A program made the position numbers and the translations under genes. Positions 5,626 through 10,653 of a DNA stretch of 10,653 nucleotides are shown one piece after another. The notes below the pieces were generated by a model, which worked only from the letters and a program-made list of their open reading frames with translations, was not told the origin of the DNA and did no database searches. The stretch comes from a bacterium (lineage in GTDB: Bacteria; Patescibacteriota; Patescibacteriia; S139-126; S139-133), in contig JAUIEQ010000019.1 in assembly GCA_030429785.1 (NCBI GenBank), positions 1 through 10,653 of the forward strand, in the 5' to 3' direction. Positions within the stretch are counted from its first letter, which is position 1, and every line of letters begins with the position of its first letter.

Positions 5626-5654
5626 TTGACAGTTTCGGAGTGCCTGTGTATCAT
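5626..5654 (+). promoter_or_regulatory. Promoter for the 7-TM/TIR gene pair
   Basis: TTGACA (5626-5631), 17-base spacer, TATCAT (5649-5654): near-consensus. The -35 begins at the base after the antiporter stop. The start site near 5661 gives a leader of about 54 bases. Confidence 0.7.
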
Positions 5655-5660
5655 ATACAA
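5646..5660. promoter_or_regulatory. Candidate NrtR operator E, one arm mismatch
   Basis: GTGTATCATATACAA matches GTGTA-N5-TACAC at nine of ten arm bases, the last being A for C. It overlaps the -10 at 5649-5654, a repression position. My rough estimate is that a one-mismatch copy somewhere in 10 kb is not rare by chance; lying on a strong -10 makes it more credible. Confidence 0.45.
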
Positions 5661-5714
5661 TCGTGTAGATTGTTTTGTTGTTTAAAAAATGCATATATAT
5701 ACAAAGGAGTAAGC

Positions 5715-6290
5715 ATGACAAGCTTGATGTCAAATCTTGCGGGATTGGTTTTTTTGGCTGCATTTGTACCGTATATGCGGTCAATTATTCACGGCAAAAC
5801 CAAGCCAAAACGTGTTTCATGGTTTATTTGGATGCTGACTGATTGGATTACGCTAGGTATGCTTTGGCTTGCGGGTGCGGTGAATGGATTGGTTGTTGGT
5901 GCTGTCATTGGCGCAACTGGTGTGTTTATCCTGTCGCTTAAACATGGCAAAAAAGGTAGTGGTTTTGTTGAGCCACTCGTGCTGGTGCTTGGGCTGGCTA
6001 GTATTGCGATTTGGTTGATTTTGGATGATCCGGTACTTGGTTTGATCGCAAGCGTTACTGCTATTGGTATTGCTACTATCCCAACAATTCGGTCAGCCTG
6101 GGATTGTCCAGAAGATGAAGACCGTTTTGCCTGGCTCATTTTTTTTATAGCGTGCATATTTGCGCTGTTTGGTATTCCATCGTGGGAACTGCGTCATTGG
6201 TTGACACCAGTTGTATTTTTTTTCAATGAAGGTGTCATGGTGTACATCCTGTGGTTTAGTTACAAGGCTCGACGGATTCGCTTGCAATAA
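5715..6290 (+). CDS. 7-TM membrane protein with SWEET/PnuC-like 3+1+3 layout
   Basis: The product is 191 aa from ATG at 5715, set by AAAGGAG 5 bases upstream; an in-frame start 25 codons earlier lies in the promoter region. Hydrophobic segments fall at about 5-22, 34-53, 56-75, 86-103, 106-124, 137-154 and 163-182. The two halves are related: VPYMRSIIHGKTKPKRVSWF at 18-37 parallels IPTIRSAWDCPEDEDRFAW at 122-140, each a helix ending in P-[YT]-[MI]-R-S, a charged loop and a tryptophan helix. This 3+1+3 pattern resembles PQ-loop, SWEET and PnuC transporters, and similar short proteins with a KTKPxRVSW loop occur in candidate-phylum bacteria. Substrate is unknown. The candidate NrtR operator on its promoter makes an NAD-precursor transporter a reasonable hypothesis. 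The TIR gene follows after 47 bases without a terminator. Confidence 0.8.
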   Translation: MTSLMSNLAGLVFLAAFVPYMRSIIHGKTKPKRVSWFIWMLTDWITLGMLWLAGAVNGLVVGAVIGATGVFILSLKHGKKGSGFVEPLVLVLGLASIAIWLILDDPVLGLIASVTAIGIATIPTIRSAWDCPEDEDRFAWLIFFIACIFALFGIPSWELRHWLTPVVFFFNEGVMVYILWFSYKARRIRLQ

Positions 6291-6337
6291 GGTGTCTTGT
6301 ATGCATTATGTGAATCATAAAAAGAAAGTGAGCGCAT

Positions 6338-6796
6338 GTGAATGTATTTATTAGTTTTTGTTCATCGCTTAGCTATGACCAGAGCATTGCCACAAAGTTT
6401 CATGCAGGACTTACAGCTGTTGGGGTTGATTCGTATCTTCCGTCAGTTTCTTTGACGGCTGGACAGCATACTACATTGCATGTCAACGCCGCAATTCGCA
6501 GCAGTGACTATGTCATTGCGTTGATTTCAAATGATTCTTTGTCTCAAAGCGGTTCGCATTTTCGCGAACAGCGGCAGGCGTTGGAGTTGGTTGAACACCG
6601 GCCTGAGGGTTCGATATTTATTATTCCGGTTTTGATTGACGATCCAGCGGGAGTCGATCAGTTCCGTCAGGCAAGTCCGTTGAAAGGTTTGTACCATGTA
6701 GAATTGTTTCCTAATCCGGTCAAGGCTGCAGCGAAAATATTTCTATCAATGGGGCATACTTTGCCGTCTAACTTCAGACTGCCTGCTCCTCGGTAA
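6338..6796 (+). CDS. TIR-domain protein, possible NAD+-cleaving enzyme
   Basis: The product is 152 aa from GTG at 6338, the only start that keeps the first TIR strand; the ribosome site (GTGAG) is weak. The protein is almost wholly one TIR domain of the TIR_2 kind. It has VFISFCSSLSYDQSIATKF at 3-21 (first strand and helix), GVDSYLPSVSL at 29-39, a VNAAIRSSDYVIALIS strand at 49-64, and FREQRQALELVEHRPEGSIF at 75-94. Glu77 aligns with the catalytic glutamate of TIR NADases, by eye. There is no fused sensor, membrane or effector domain. Many bacterial TIR proteins hydrolyse or cyclise NAD+, others are scaffolds. It probably shares a transcript with the 7-TM gene and ends at the terminator at 6804. 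The TIR call is strong; enzymatic activity is inferred. Confidence 0.85.
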   Translation: MNVFISFCSSLSYDQSIATKFHAGLTAVGVDSYLPSVSLTAGQHTTLHVNAAIRSSDYVIALISNDSLSQSGSHFREQRQALELVEHRPEGSIFIIPVLIDDPAGVDQFRQASPLKGLYHVELFPNPVKAAAKIFLSMGHTLPSNFRLPAPR

Positions 6797-6803
6797 ATCG
6801 TTT

Positions 6804-6831
6804 ACCAGTTACGTATGTAGCTGGTTTTTTT
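6804..6831 (+). terminator. Terminator after the TIR gene
   Basis: ACCAGTTAC (6804-6812), loop GTAT, GTAGCTGGT (6817-6825) with one G-U pair, then a T tract to 6831. Confidence 0.85.
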
Positions 6832-6835
6832 ATAC

Positions 6836-6862
6836 AAAAAAATCCCGAAGTTTTTTCGGGAT
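6836..6862 (-). terminator. Terminator of the minus-strand two-gene operon
   Basis: Inverted repeat ATCCCGAA (6842-6849) and TTCGGGAT (6855-6862). Read leftward it is followed by a T run (A run 6836-6842 on the plus strand). It begins 8 bases after the stop of the gene ending at 6870. Confidence 0.88.
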
Positions 6863-6869
6863 ATGTGTG

Positions 6870-7178
6870 CTAGTTGTTGGTTGCGAGTGTGATAACAATC
6901 CGGACATTGGCGATCAATCGTTGCCAAAAGTTTTGTGGACATGTCTGGGCGATGTCTGGATGTGTCGTTAGGTATAGCTGTTGTGAGTCTTGGTCATCAG
7001 CGAATTGCGTTCGTATGCAGTCGCTGGACAAGAATGCGTGCGATGATTGTTGCTGTTGGTATCGCGGATTGATAAGCCAGGCAATCAACGGTCCGATCCA
7101 AAATGTTTTTTTGTACTGCTTGCCAGTACAGTTATCATGCAAGCATTGTGCAATTGGAACAATTTGTTTTGGTTTCAA
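6870..7178 (-). CDS. Hypothetical protein, second gene of a two-gene operon
   Basis: The product is 102 aa from a TTG at 7178. This start is chosen because AAGGAGG lies 6 bases upstream and there is no Met codon nearby; the gene starts 14 bases after the preceding gene stops. The family is not recognised. It has a Gln-rich middle (YQQQQSSHAF, about 40-49), four cysteines (positions about 12, 17, 54 and 80) and a C-terminal FWQRLIANVRIVITL segment (about 83-97). One mildly hydrophobic stretch, FWIGPLIAWLI (about 26-36), is too short for a confident membrane helix. An open frame on the opposite strand covers nearly the same bases but has no ribosome site, while this strand has a Shine-Dalgarno, tight spacing and a terminator. 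Confidence 0.65.
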   Translation of the reverse strand: MKPKQIVPIAQCLHDNCTGKQYKKTFWIGPLIAWLINPRYQQQQSSHAFLSSDCIRTQFADDQDSQQLYLTTHPDIAQTCPQNFWQRLIANVRIVITLATNN

Positions 7179-7192
7179 TGCTAACCTCCTTG

Positions 7193-7774
7193 TTAGAATG
7201 TGAGTAGTATATCGTCATATGTTGAGCGTTCTGCCGTCGCTTGTTGCATATGTCGCCAGAATGCTCTGATAGTTTCAACGCACCAACTTTTTTCAAGCAA
7301 GAGGGAGTTGGTTGTGGTTGTGCGGCTGCGGTCCTCTATCTTCGTGTACTCAGCTGGCGTTGTCCACGAGCAAGTTGGTAGTATGCCACCACCTGATATC
7401 ATGGAGATGCAGAAAAACGGAACGGGTTTGGTTTCTTGTGGTTTTGTTGGTACGAACGAAAGAATATCCCGAGCATGTTTCGATTCATGCAGTTTTTGTT
7501 TGGCGGCATATTGAGCATCTTTTGTAGCAAGTAGCGACAATGCTTCGAGCTGATGCGCTGCTTGTACTTGAAAAGTTACAACATATTCATCAAATGCTTT
7601 TCCAAGTGCTATTCGAGAATCAAGGTAGTGTTGCTTGCTGCCACCTGCGATGAGTTGCTGTACAATGTGATTGTGTTTTTGGAAAATAGCTGCGAATAGA
7701 TCACCGTCAGGATAGGGTTTTAGTTGTGCTGCTTGGCTTAGAAACGTTTTGAAGGTTTGTAGTGGAAACGACAT
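7193..7774 (-). CDS. Hypothetical protein, first gene of a two-gene operon
   Basis: The product is 193 aa from ATG at 7774, with GGAGAG 5 bases upstream. The family is not recognised. It is soluble: no signal peptide or membrane helix. Residues about 1-105 look mainly helical and rich in Gln, His and Ala (for example QVQAAHQLEALSLLATKDAQ at about 69-88, possibly coiled). A Pro-rich stretch, VPTKPQETKPVPFF, follows around 107-120, then a Gly/Cys/Thr segment, then a helical end with AFWRHMQQATAERS. The ending vaguely recalls FWQRLIANV in the neighbouring product, too weak to claim relatedness. The promoter at 7834-7862 and the downstream terminator bracket the pair. Confidence 0.72.
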   Translation of the reverse strand: MSFPLQTFKTFLSQAAQLKPYPDGDLFAAIFQKHNHIVQQLIAGGSKQHYLDSRIALGKAFDEYVVTFQVQAAHQLEALSLLATKDAQYAAKQKLHESKHARDILSFVPTKPQETKPVPFFCISMISGGGILPTCSWTTPAEYTKIEDRSRTTTTNSLLLEKSWCVETIRAFWRHMQQATAERSTYDDILLTF

Positions 7775-7833
7775 TATCGCTCTCCGTATGCAAGGTTTGT
7801 GAATGTATTGTTAAATTGCATAACTAATTGAAT

Positions 7834-7862
7834 ACCCTAGCAGCAATAGTGTTTGATGTCAA
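7834..7862 (-). promoter_or_regulatory. Promoter for the minus-strand two-gene operon
   Basis: On the minus strand TTGACA (7862-7857), 17-base spacer, TAGGGT (7839-7834) preceded by TGC, an extended -10 motif. The -10 itself is weak; the -35 is perfect. Confidence 0.5.
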
Positions 7863-7871
7863 GAATGTGCA

Positions 7872-7900
7872 TTGAGATGGTGTGCAAAATATGCTACATA
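7872..7900 (+). promoter_or_regulatory. Possible promoter for the CofE-like gene
   Basis: TTGAGA (7872-7877), 17-base spacer, TGC-TACATA with hexamer at 7895-7900. A start near 7907 would give an almost leaderless mRNA for the ATG at 7910, fitting the lack of a Shine-Dalgarno there. The -10 is weak. Confidence 0.35.
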
Positions 7901-7909
7901 TAGAGATGT

Positions 7910-8638
7910 ATGAAAATTATTCCAGTCACAACTAGACCAATGGTTCCACCGCGCGACGATTTGTATGCGGTTGTTGACGCGCATTTACCACAGCTGCAAG
8001 AAGGTGATGTGGTATTGATTTCGTCAAAAGTTGTGGCGATTCATCAAGGTAGGTGTGTGCCTGTGACTGATGATGTTGCCAAAGATGACTTGATTGAACA
8101 TGAAGCTGAACAGTACATACCGCGAGCGGTATGCCCGGGCAAGCATGTGATCATGACCATAAAACACAATACGTTGATTGCATCTGCTGGAATTGATGAA
8201 AGCAATGCGGCTGGGCATTACATACTGTGGCCACGCGATATTCAGTCAACGTGCAAAAGCATCTGGCAGTATTTGCGGACCCGTGACACAGTGACTGACC
8301 TGGGAGTTATTTTGACAGATAGTCATAGTACGCCCATGCGCGCTGGTGTGCTCGGTATTGGTATTGGATTTTGGGGTTTTGAGCCGATTCGTGATTACCG
8401 TGGCAAGGAAGATATTTTTGGTAAAAAACTGACCATAGCGCGAACCAATATAGTTGACTCACTTGCAGCAACGGCCGTATATGTGATGGGCGAGGGAGCT
8501 GAGTGTACGCCAATAGTTATTATACGCGGGCTTGATGATATTGAATTTACGCAAAAGAACACGTATGAGTCATTTGTAATTAAGCCTGAAGATGATGTGT
8601 ATCACCCGCTCCTGTCAGCATTTGATGAGTACAGTTAG
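7910..8638 (+). CDS. CofE-like gamma-glutamate ligase (putative folate/F420-type)
   Basis: The product is 242 aa, near the 250 of CofE, from ATG at 7910. CofE adds glutamates through gamma linkages to coenzyme F420-0 using GTP. Members in bacteria without F420 are usually annotated as putative folate metabolism gamma-glutamate ligases, and this one has that subfamily's look. It has GDVVLISSKVVAIHQGR at 32-48, with Lys40 of the nucleotide-binding loop; AGIDESNAAGHYILWPRD at 93-110; and TDSHSTPMRAG at 136-146, where classical CofE has a D-T-F-G-R-P-W-R type run. Then come GIGFWGFEPIRDYRGKEDIFGKKL at 151-174 (read in two parts) and VMGEGAE at 192-198. All core motifs are intact. No F420 or folate gene is adjacent. 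Fold and ligase family are confident; the substrate is unknown. Confidence 0.85.
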   Translation: MKIIPVTTRPMVPPRDDLYAVVDAHLPQLQEGDVVLISSKVVAIHQGRCVPVTDDVAKDDLIEHEAEQYIPRAVCPGKHVIMTIKHNTLIASAGIDESNAAGHYILWPRDIQSTCKSIWQYLRTRDTVTDLGVILTDSHSTPMRAGVLGIGIGFWGFEPIRDYRGKEDIFGKKLTIARTNIVDSLAATAVYVMGEGAECTPIVIIRGLDDIEFTQKNTYESFVIKPEDDVYHPLLSAFDEYS

Positions 8639-8667
8639 TTTTTTGGTGGGATTCACGAGGACTTATT

Positions 8668-8696
8668 TTGACAAGAAATATTTTTTATGGTATTTT
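8668..8696 (+). promoter_or_regulatory. Promoter for the 97-aa protein gene
   Basis: TTGACA (8668-8673), 17-base spacer, extended -10 TGG-TATTTT with hexamer at 8691-8696. The leader would be about 62 bases. Confidence 0.6.
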
Positions 8697-8764
8697 AATA
8701 TATTGTTTTTTAACAGTATTATGAATTGATATCCATGCAATTAACCTGAGAAAAGGAGTTAACA

Positions 8765-9058
8765 ATGAGTCTTGAACAAGCTATTCGGAATATGCTGAGG
8801 AGCAAGTTTGATTTTGCTGCAAATTATAACTTTATGTATGCCATGGCGGTTCCATTGGCTAAAATGGTTGATAAAGAAATTGAGGATCCGGTTGCTTTTG
8901 CTGAAGCGTTATTTCAGGAGGTAAAGACTTTGCCAGAAGTCCATCCGGCATTTACAAAAGAGGAGAGTGTCTTCATAGCGTTTCTAAGGAACTTTAATTA
9001 CAATGATTTGCTGCATATATTTACAGAAGCTGTTCGGTCTATTTTGAACAAACAATAG
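8765..9058 (+). CDS. Small hypothetical helical protein
   Basis: The product is 97 aa from ATG at 8765, with AAAAGGAG about 6 bases upstream, one of the clearest ribosome sites in the window. The protein is acidic overall and predicted mostly alpha-helical: helices at about 3-15, 18-37, 40-54, 64-75 and 79-95. Aromatic residues cluster in FDFAANYNFMYAMAV (about 15-29) and FLRNFNYNDLLHIF (about 73-86). No signal peptide, membrane segment, cysteine or known motif is seen. It is a single-gene unit with its own promoter and terminator, so it is likely expressed. I do not recognise the family and propose no function. Confidence 0.8.
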   Translation: MSLEQAIRNMLRSKFDFAANYNFMYAMAVPLAKMVDKEIEDPVAFAEALFQEVKTLPEVHPAFTKEESVFIAFLRNFNYNDLLHIFTEAVRSILNKQ

Positions 9059-9090
9059 TTGCCGCTGCGCTATGTTATTAAAAATAAAAA

Positions 9091-9119
9091 ACCCTGCACT
9101 ATGTGCGGGGTTGTTTTTG
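9091..9119. terminator. Bidirectional terminator
   Basis: ACCCTGCAC (9091-9099), loop TAT plus one base, GTGCGGGGT (9103-9111) with one G-U pair. T-rich sequence follows on the plus strand (9111-9118) and an A run precedes it (T run for the minus strand). It serves the 97-aa gene and the convergent membrane-protein gene. Confidence 0.88.
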
Positions 9120-9123
9120 TAGT

Positions 9124-10086
9124 TTAGTGCTGTGATGCAAGACGAGATGTTGCGTTGCTGTGTGAGACTGTGTATACCTTTCCATTCCAGTCAAACGGTA
9201 TGCAATGATTATACATGCCATTGGCTGCATTAAAGTTACTGCGATACAGAACTTGCTCAGCAAAATCTTTTTTGTTGAGATTAAGAGCTTTTTGCTGAGC
9301 ATCAAACTCTTGCGACAGCCACATCTGCATAGATGCATTGAAATCGTCAATGTTAAAAGTTCCTACAAACCAATGGCGCTTGCGGAGCAATTCCGCTGTG
9401 TTGATTGTGATGAAACAGGTAATACGGGCAATGAGCGGCTGATTATTGGCTGTAATGGTTTTTTCAATGGTTACTCTGGTTGTTACTGGCAACACTTTCA
9501 TTCGATATCGCAGCCATGGCCAGAGTCGATACGTTTCACCAGGACCATACACCTGTCCATTGATGAGGTGTACTTCATCTTTTTTGACCTGGTACCTTGA
9601 CCACAAGGCGAATACAAACGTGATTACAACACAACCAAAAAGTATAGTCGTCATAAGGCTGATGGACAGTACGGGGTTGGTCCAAAGGGTTGTGTATGAG
9701 TCGAGCTTGATAGTATCTTCACGGAAGATAAAGTACAAGGCTTGTGATGAGCTTATTGCAAGTGGGATAAGGCTTGCTTTGCCAAGTGCAGATTTGATAA
9801 TGGGTATAAAATTATGCGGATTGCACTGGTGAGCATAGCTTGGTTTGATGAATAAAGACTCTTTTGAGAAGATTATAATATGCAAGCCAAGTATCATAAA
9901 TAGGCCAAGCCCAACTCCGCTAACAAGTACTGCTAGGTACGCCCATATGGTCTGATTGTGTTCAGCAAGCTGCGGTGGTCGATGAAGGTACGCAATAACT
10001 GACCACATGAAAAGTCCGAGAAAAGACGTGAAAGCTAGATACGCGAATGAAGCCACTGATTCAATATGTCGATGACTTGTGTTCAT
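9124..10086 (-). CDS. 4-TM membrane protein with SPFH/band-7-like domain
   Basis: The product is 320 aa from ATG at 10086, set by AAGGAG 8 bases upstream; an in-frame ATG 30 codons earlier lacks a ribosome site. Membrane helices lie at about 12-34, 48-73, 100-121 and 138-162. The rest is soluble. Residues 166-235 read like the start of an SPFH domain: VKKDEVHLINGQVYGPGETY (167-186), LPVTTRVTIEKTITANNQP (199-217), then IARITCFITIN (219-229). This is the charged strand, glycine-rich turn, and alternating strands of band-7 proteins. Residues about 236-290 contain a helical, Gln-rich part. Classical stomatins and flotillins have one membrane anchor, so four helices is unusual. The SPFH match is by eye and moderate. 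No partner protease (such as NfeD or FtsH) is adjacent. It could organise a membrane complex. Confidence 0.75.
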   Translation of the reverse strand: MNTSHRHIESVASFAYLAFTSFLGLFMWSVIAYLHRPPQLAEHNQTIWAYLAVLVSGVGLGLFMILGLHIIIFSKESLFIKPSYAHQCNPHNFIPIIKSALGKASLIPLAISSSQALYFIFREDTIKLDSYTTLWTNPVLSISLMTTILFGCVVITFVFALWSRYQVKKDEVHLINGQVYGPGETYRLWPWLRYRMKVLPVTTRVTIEKTITANNQPLIARITCFITINTAELLRKRHWFVGTFNIDDFNASMQMWLSQEFDAQQKALNLNKKDFAEQVLYRSNFNAANGMYNHCIPFDWNGKVYTVSHSNATSRLASQH

Positions 10087-10185
10087 CGCACACTCCTTGT
10101 TAAGTGAATGTATGCAGATTTGTAAGGTGCTTTTTTGAGTATAGGCTATTCTCCCATACGTACGGTGCTGAGTCAAGGGGTTGTA

Positions 10186-10214
10186 TTGGATAGTTGCTGG
10201 TTTTGGTGTAGGAT
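10186..10214 (+). promoter_or_regulatory. Possible promoter for the flippase gene
   Basis: TTGGAT (10186-10191), 17-base spacer, TAGGAT (10209-10214). Transcription would start at or next to the ATG at 10221, a leaderless arrangement. Both hexamers are imperfect. Confidence 0.4.
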
Positions 10215-10220
10215 ACGTGT

Positions 10221-10653
10221 ATGAAACAGCGCATTGTACGTATCCTTAAGCATCGACTGATTCAATCATCTGGGTTGATTTTGTCAGGTTCATTGATTGC
10301 AAATGCATTGAATTATGTATTTAATGTCGCAATGGGCCGAATGCTCAGCCCAGCGCAGTTTGGTGAAATGGCAGCGTTGGTGACATTGTTTATGATTGTG
10401 GCGGTACCTGCTTCGACAATAACGTTTTTGTTGGCAAAATACATCGCTCAATACCAAGCGCGTGACGATATGGTTGGCGCTCGGACGTTTTATAGGCAGG
10501 TATTCAGGCAGGCATTTGGTGTTGGTGTTGTGTTGACGGGCTTGTTTTTGTTGACAGTCCCATTTTTGCAATCGTACTTACATGCGAGTCGGACGCCGCT
10601 CTTGATATTTGCTGTTGTAATGGTGACATCGCTGATAGCTGGCGTGGCTCGTG
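10221..10653 (+). CDS. Polysaccharide flippase (Wzx/MATE-like), N-terminal part
   Basis: Open from ATG at 10221 to the right edge: 144 codons, C-terminus missing. No strong Shine-Dalgarno is present; AGGA 7 bases upstream is weak. The sequence fits the oligosaccharide flippase family of the MATE superfamily: an amphipathic start, then helix 1, SSGLILSGSLIANALNYVFN (16-35), the family-typical AMGRMLSPAQFGEMAAL (37-53), where G-R-x-L-x-x-x-x-F-G-x normally joins helices 1 and 2, then helix 2 at about 50-70, a charged loop (KYIAQYQARDD), and helices at about 97-117 and 126-143. Full-length members have 12-14 helices and move lipid-linked sugar units across the cytoplasmic membrane for polysaccharide or glycan assembly. 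Glycosyltransferase genes may follow beyond the window. Confidence 0.85.
   Translation, partial: MKQRIVRILKHRLIQSSGLILSGSLIANALNYVFNVAMGRMLSPAQFGEMAALVTLFMIVAVPASTITFLLAKYIAQYQARDDMVGARTFYRQVFRQAFGVGVVLTGLFLLTVPFLQSYLHASRTPLLIFAVVMVTSLIAGVAR

Noticed and set aside
5640..5714. 25-codon N-terminal extension of the 7-TM protein
   Set aside because: It covers the promoter -10 and the predicted start site; the ATG at 5715 has a good Shine-Dalgarno.
7112..7130. Inverted repeat TGTACTG/CAGTACA as a terminator
   Set aside because: It lies inside a coding region, and the T run precedes the stem on the plus strand rather than following it in either direction.
6874..7203. Plus-strand open frame opposite the 102-aa gene
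   Set aside because: It has no ribosome site or promoter, while the minus strand has AAGGAGG, operon spacing and a terminator.
1..10653. Recoded TGA (glycine) as in Gracilibacteria/SR1
   Set aside because: TGA ends the antiporter gene at a sensible place, immediately followed by a promoter, and no gene needs TGA read through.

Overview
The window looks like bacterial chromosome, moderately AT-rich, read with the standard bacterial code (TAA, TAG and TGA all end genes). The gene set suggests a small-genome, salvage-dependent bacterium, possibly of the Patescibacteria/CPR type. It has nicotinate salvage with an NrtR regulator, a CofE-like 'putative folate metabolism' gamma-glutamate ligase, a 7-TM protein with a KTKPKRVSW loop, several short proteins with no recognisable family, and several genes without a Shine-Dalgarno sequence. 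That placement is inference only. No rRNA, tRNA, CRISPR array, transposase or phage gene was seen.

Layout. 1-379 (-): 5' part of a PP2C-type phosphatase gene running off the left edge. 380-780: a long non-coding divergent region with a leftward promoter, two NrtR-type palindromes and two strong hairpins in the PP2C leader. 796-1528 (+): two tandem paralogous secreted proteins and a terminator. 1592-3746 (+): nrtR (Nudix-fold regulator) and pncB (nicotinate phosphoribosyltransferase). 3877-4257 (-): small unknown protein. 4441-5625 (+): CPA2/Kef-type antiporter. 5715-6796 (+): a 7-TM SWEET/PnuC-like membrane protein followed by a TIR-domain protein, then a terminator. 6870-7774 (-): two unknown proteins in one operon. 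7910-8638 (+): CofE-like ligase. 8765-9058 (+): small unknown helical protein. 9124-10086 (-): 4-TM protein with an SPFH/band-7-like domain. 10221-end (+): start of a polysaccharide flippase.

The main theme is NAD. A palindrome GTGTA-N5-TACAC occurs four times with perfect arms: twice upstream of PP2C, once at the nrtR start site and once before pncB. A fifth copy with one arm mismatch lies on the -10 of the promoter for the 7-TM/TIR pair. Promoter and operator of PP2C and nrtR match at 22 of 25 positions with the same geometry. The reading offered here is a local NrtR regulon linking nicotinate salvage to a PP2C phosphatase and, less certainly, to a candidate NAD-precursor transporter and a potentially NAD-cleaving TIR protein. 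The sites and promoters are read directly from sequence; the transporter role, the TIR activity and the regulatory logic are inference.
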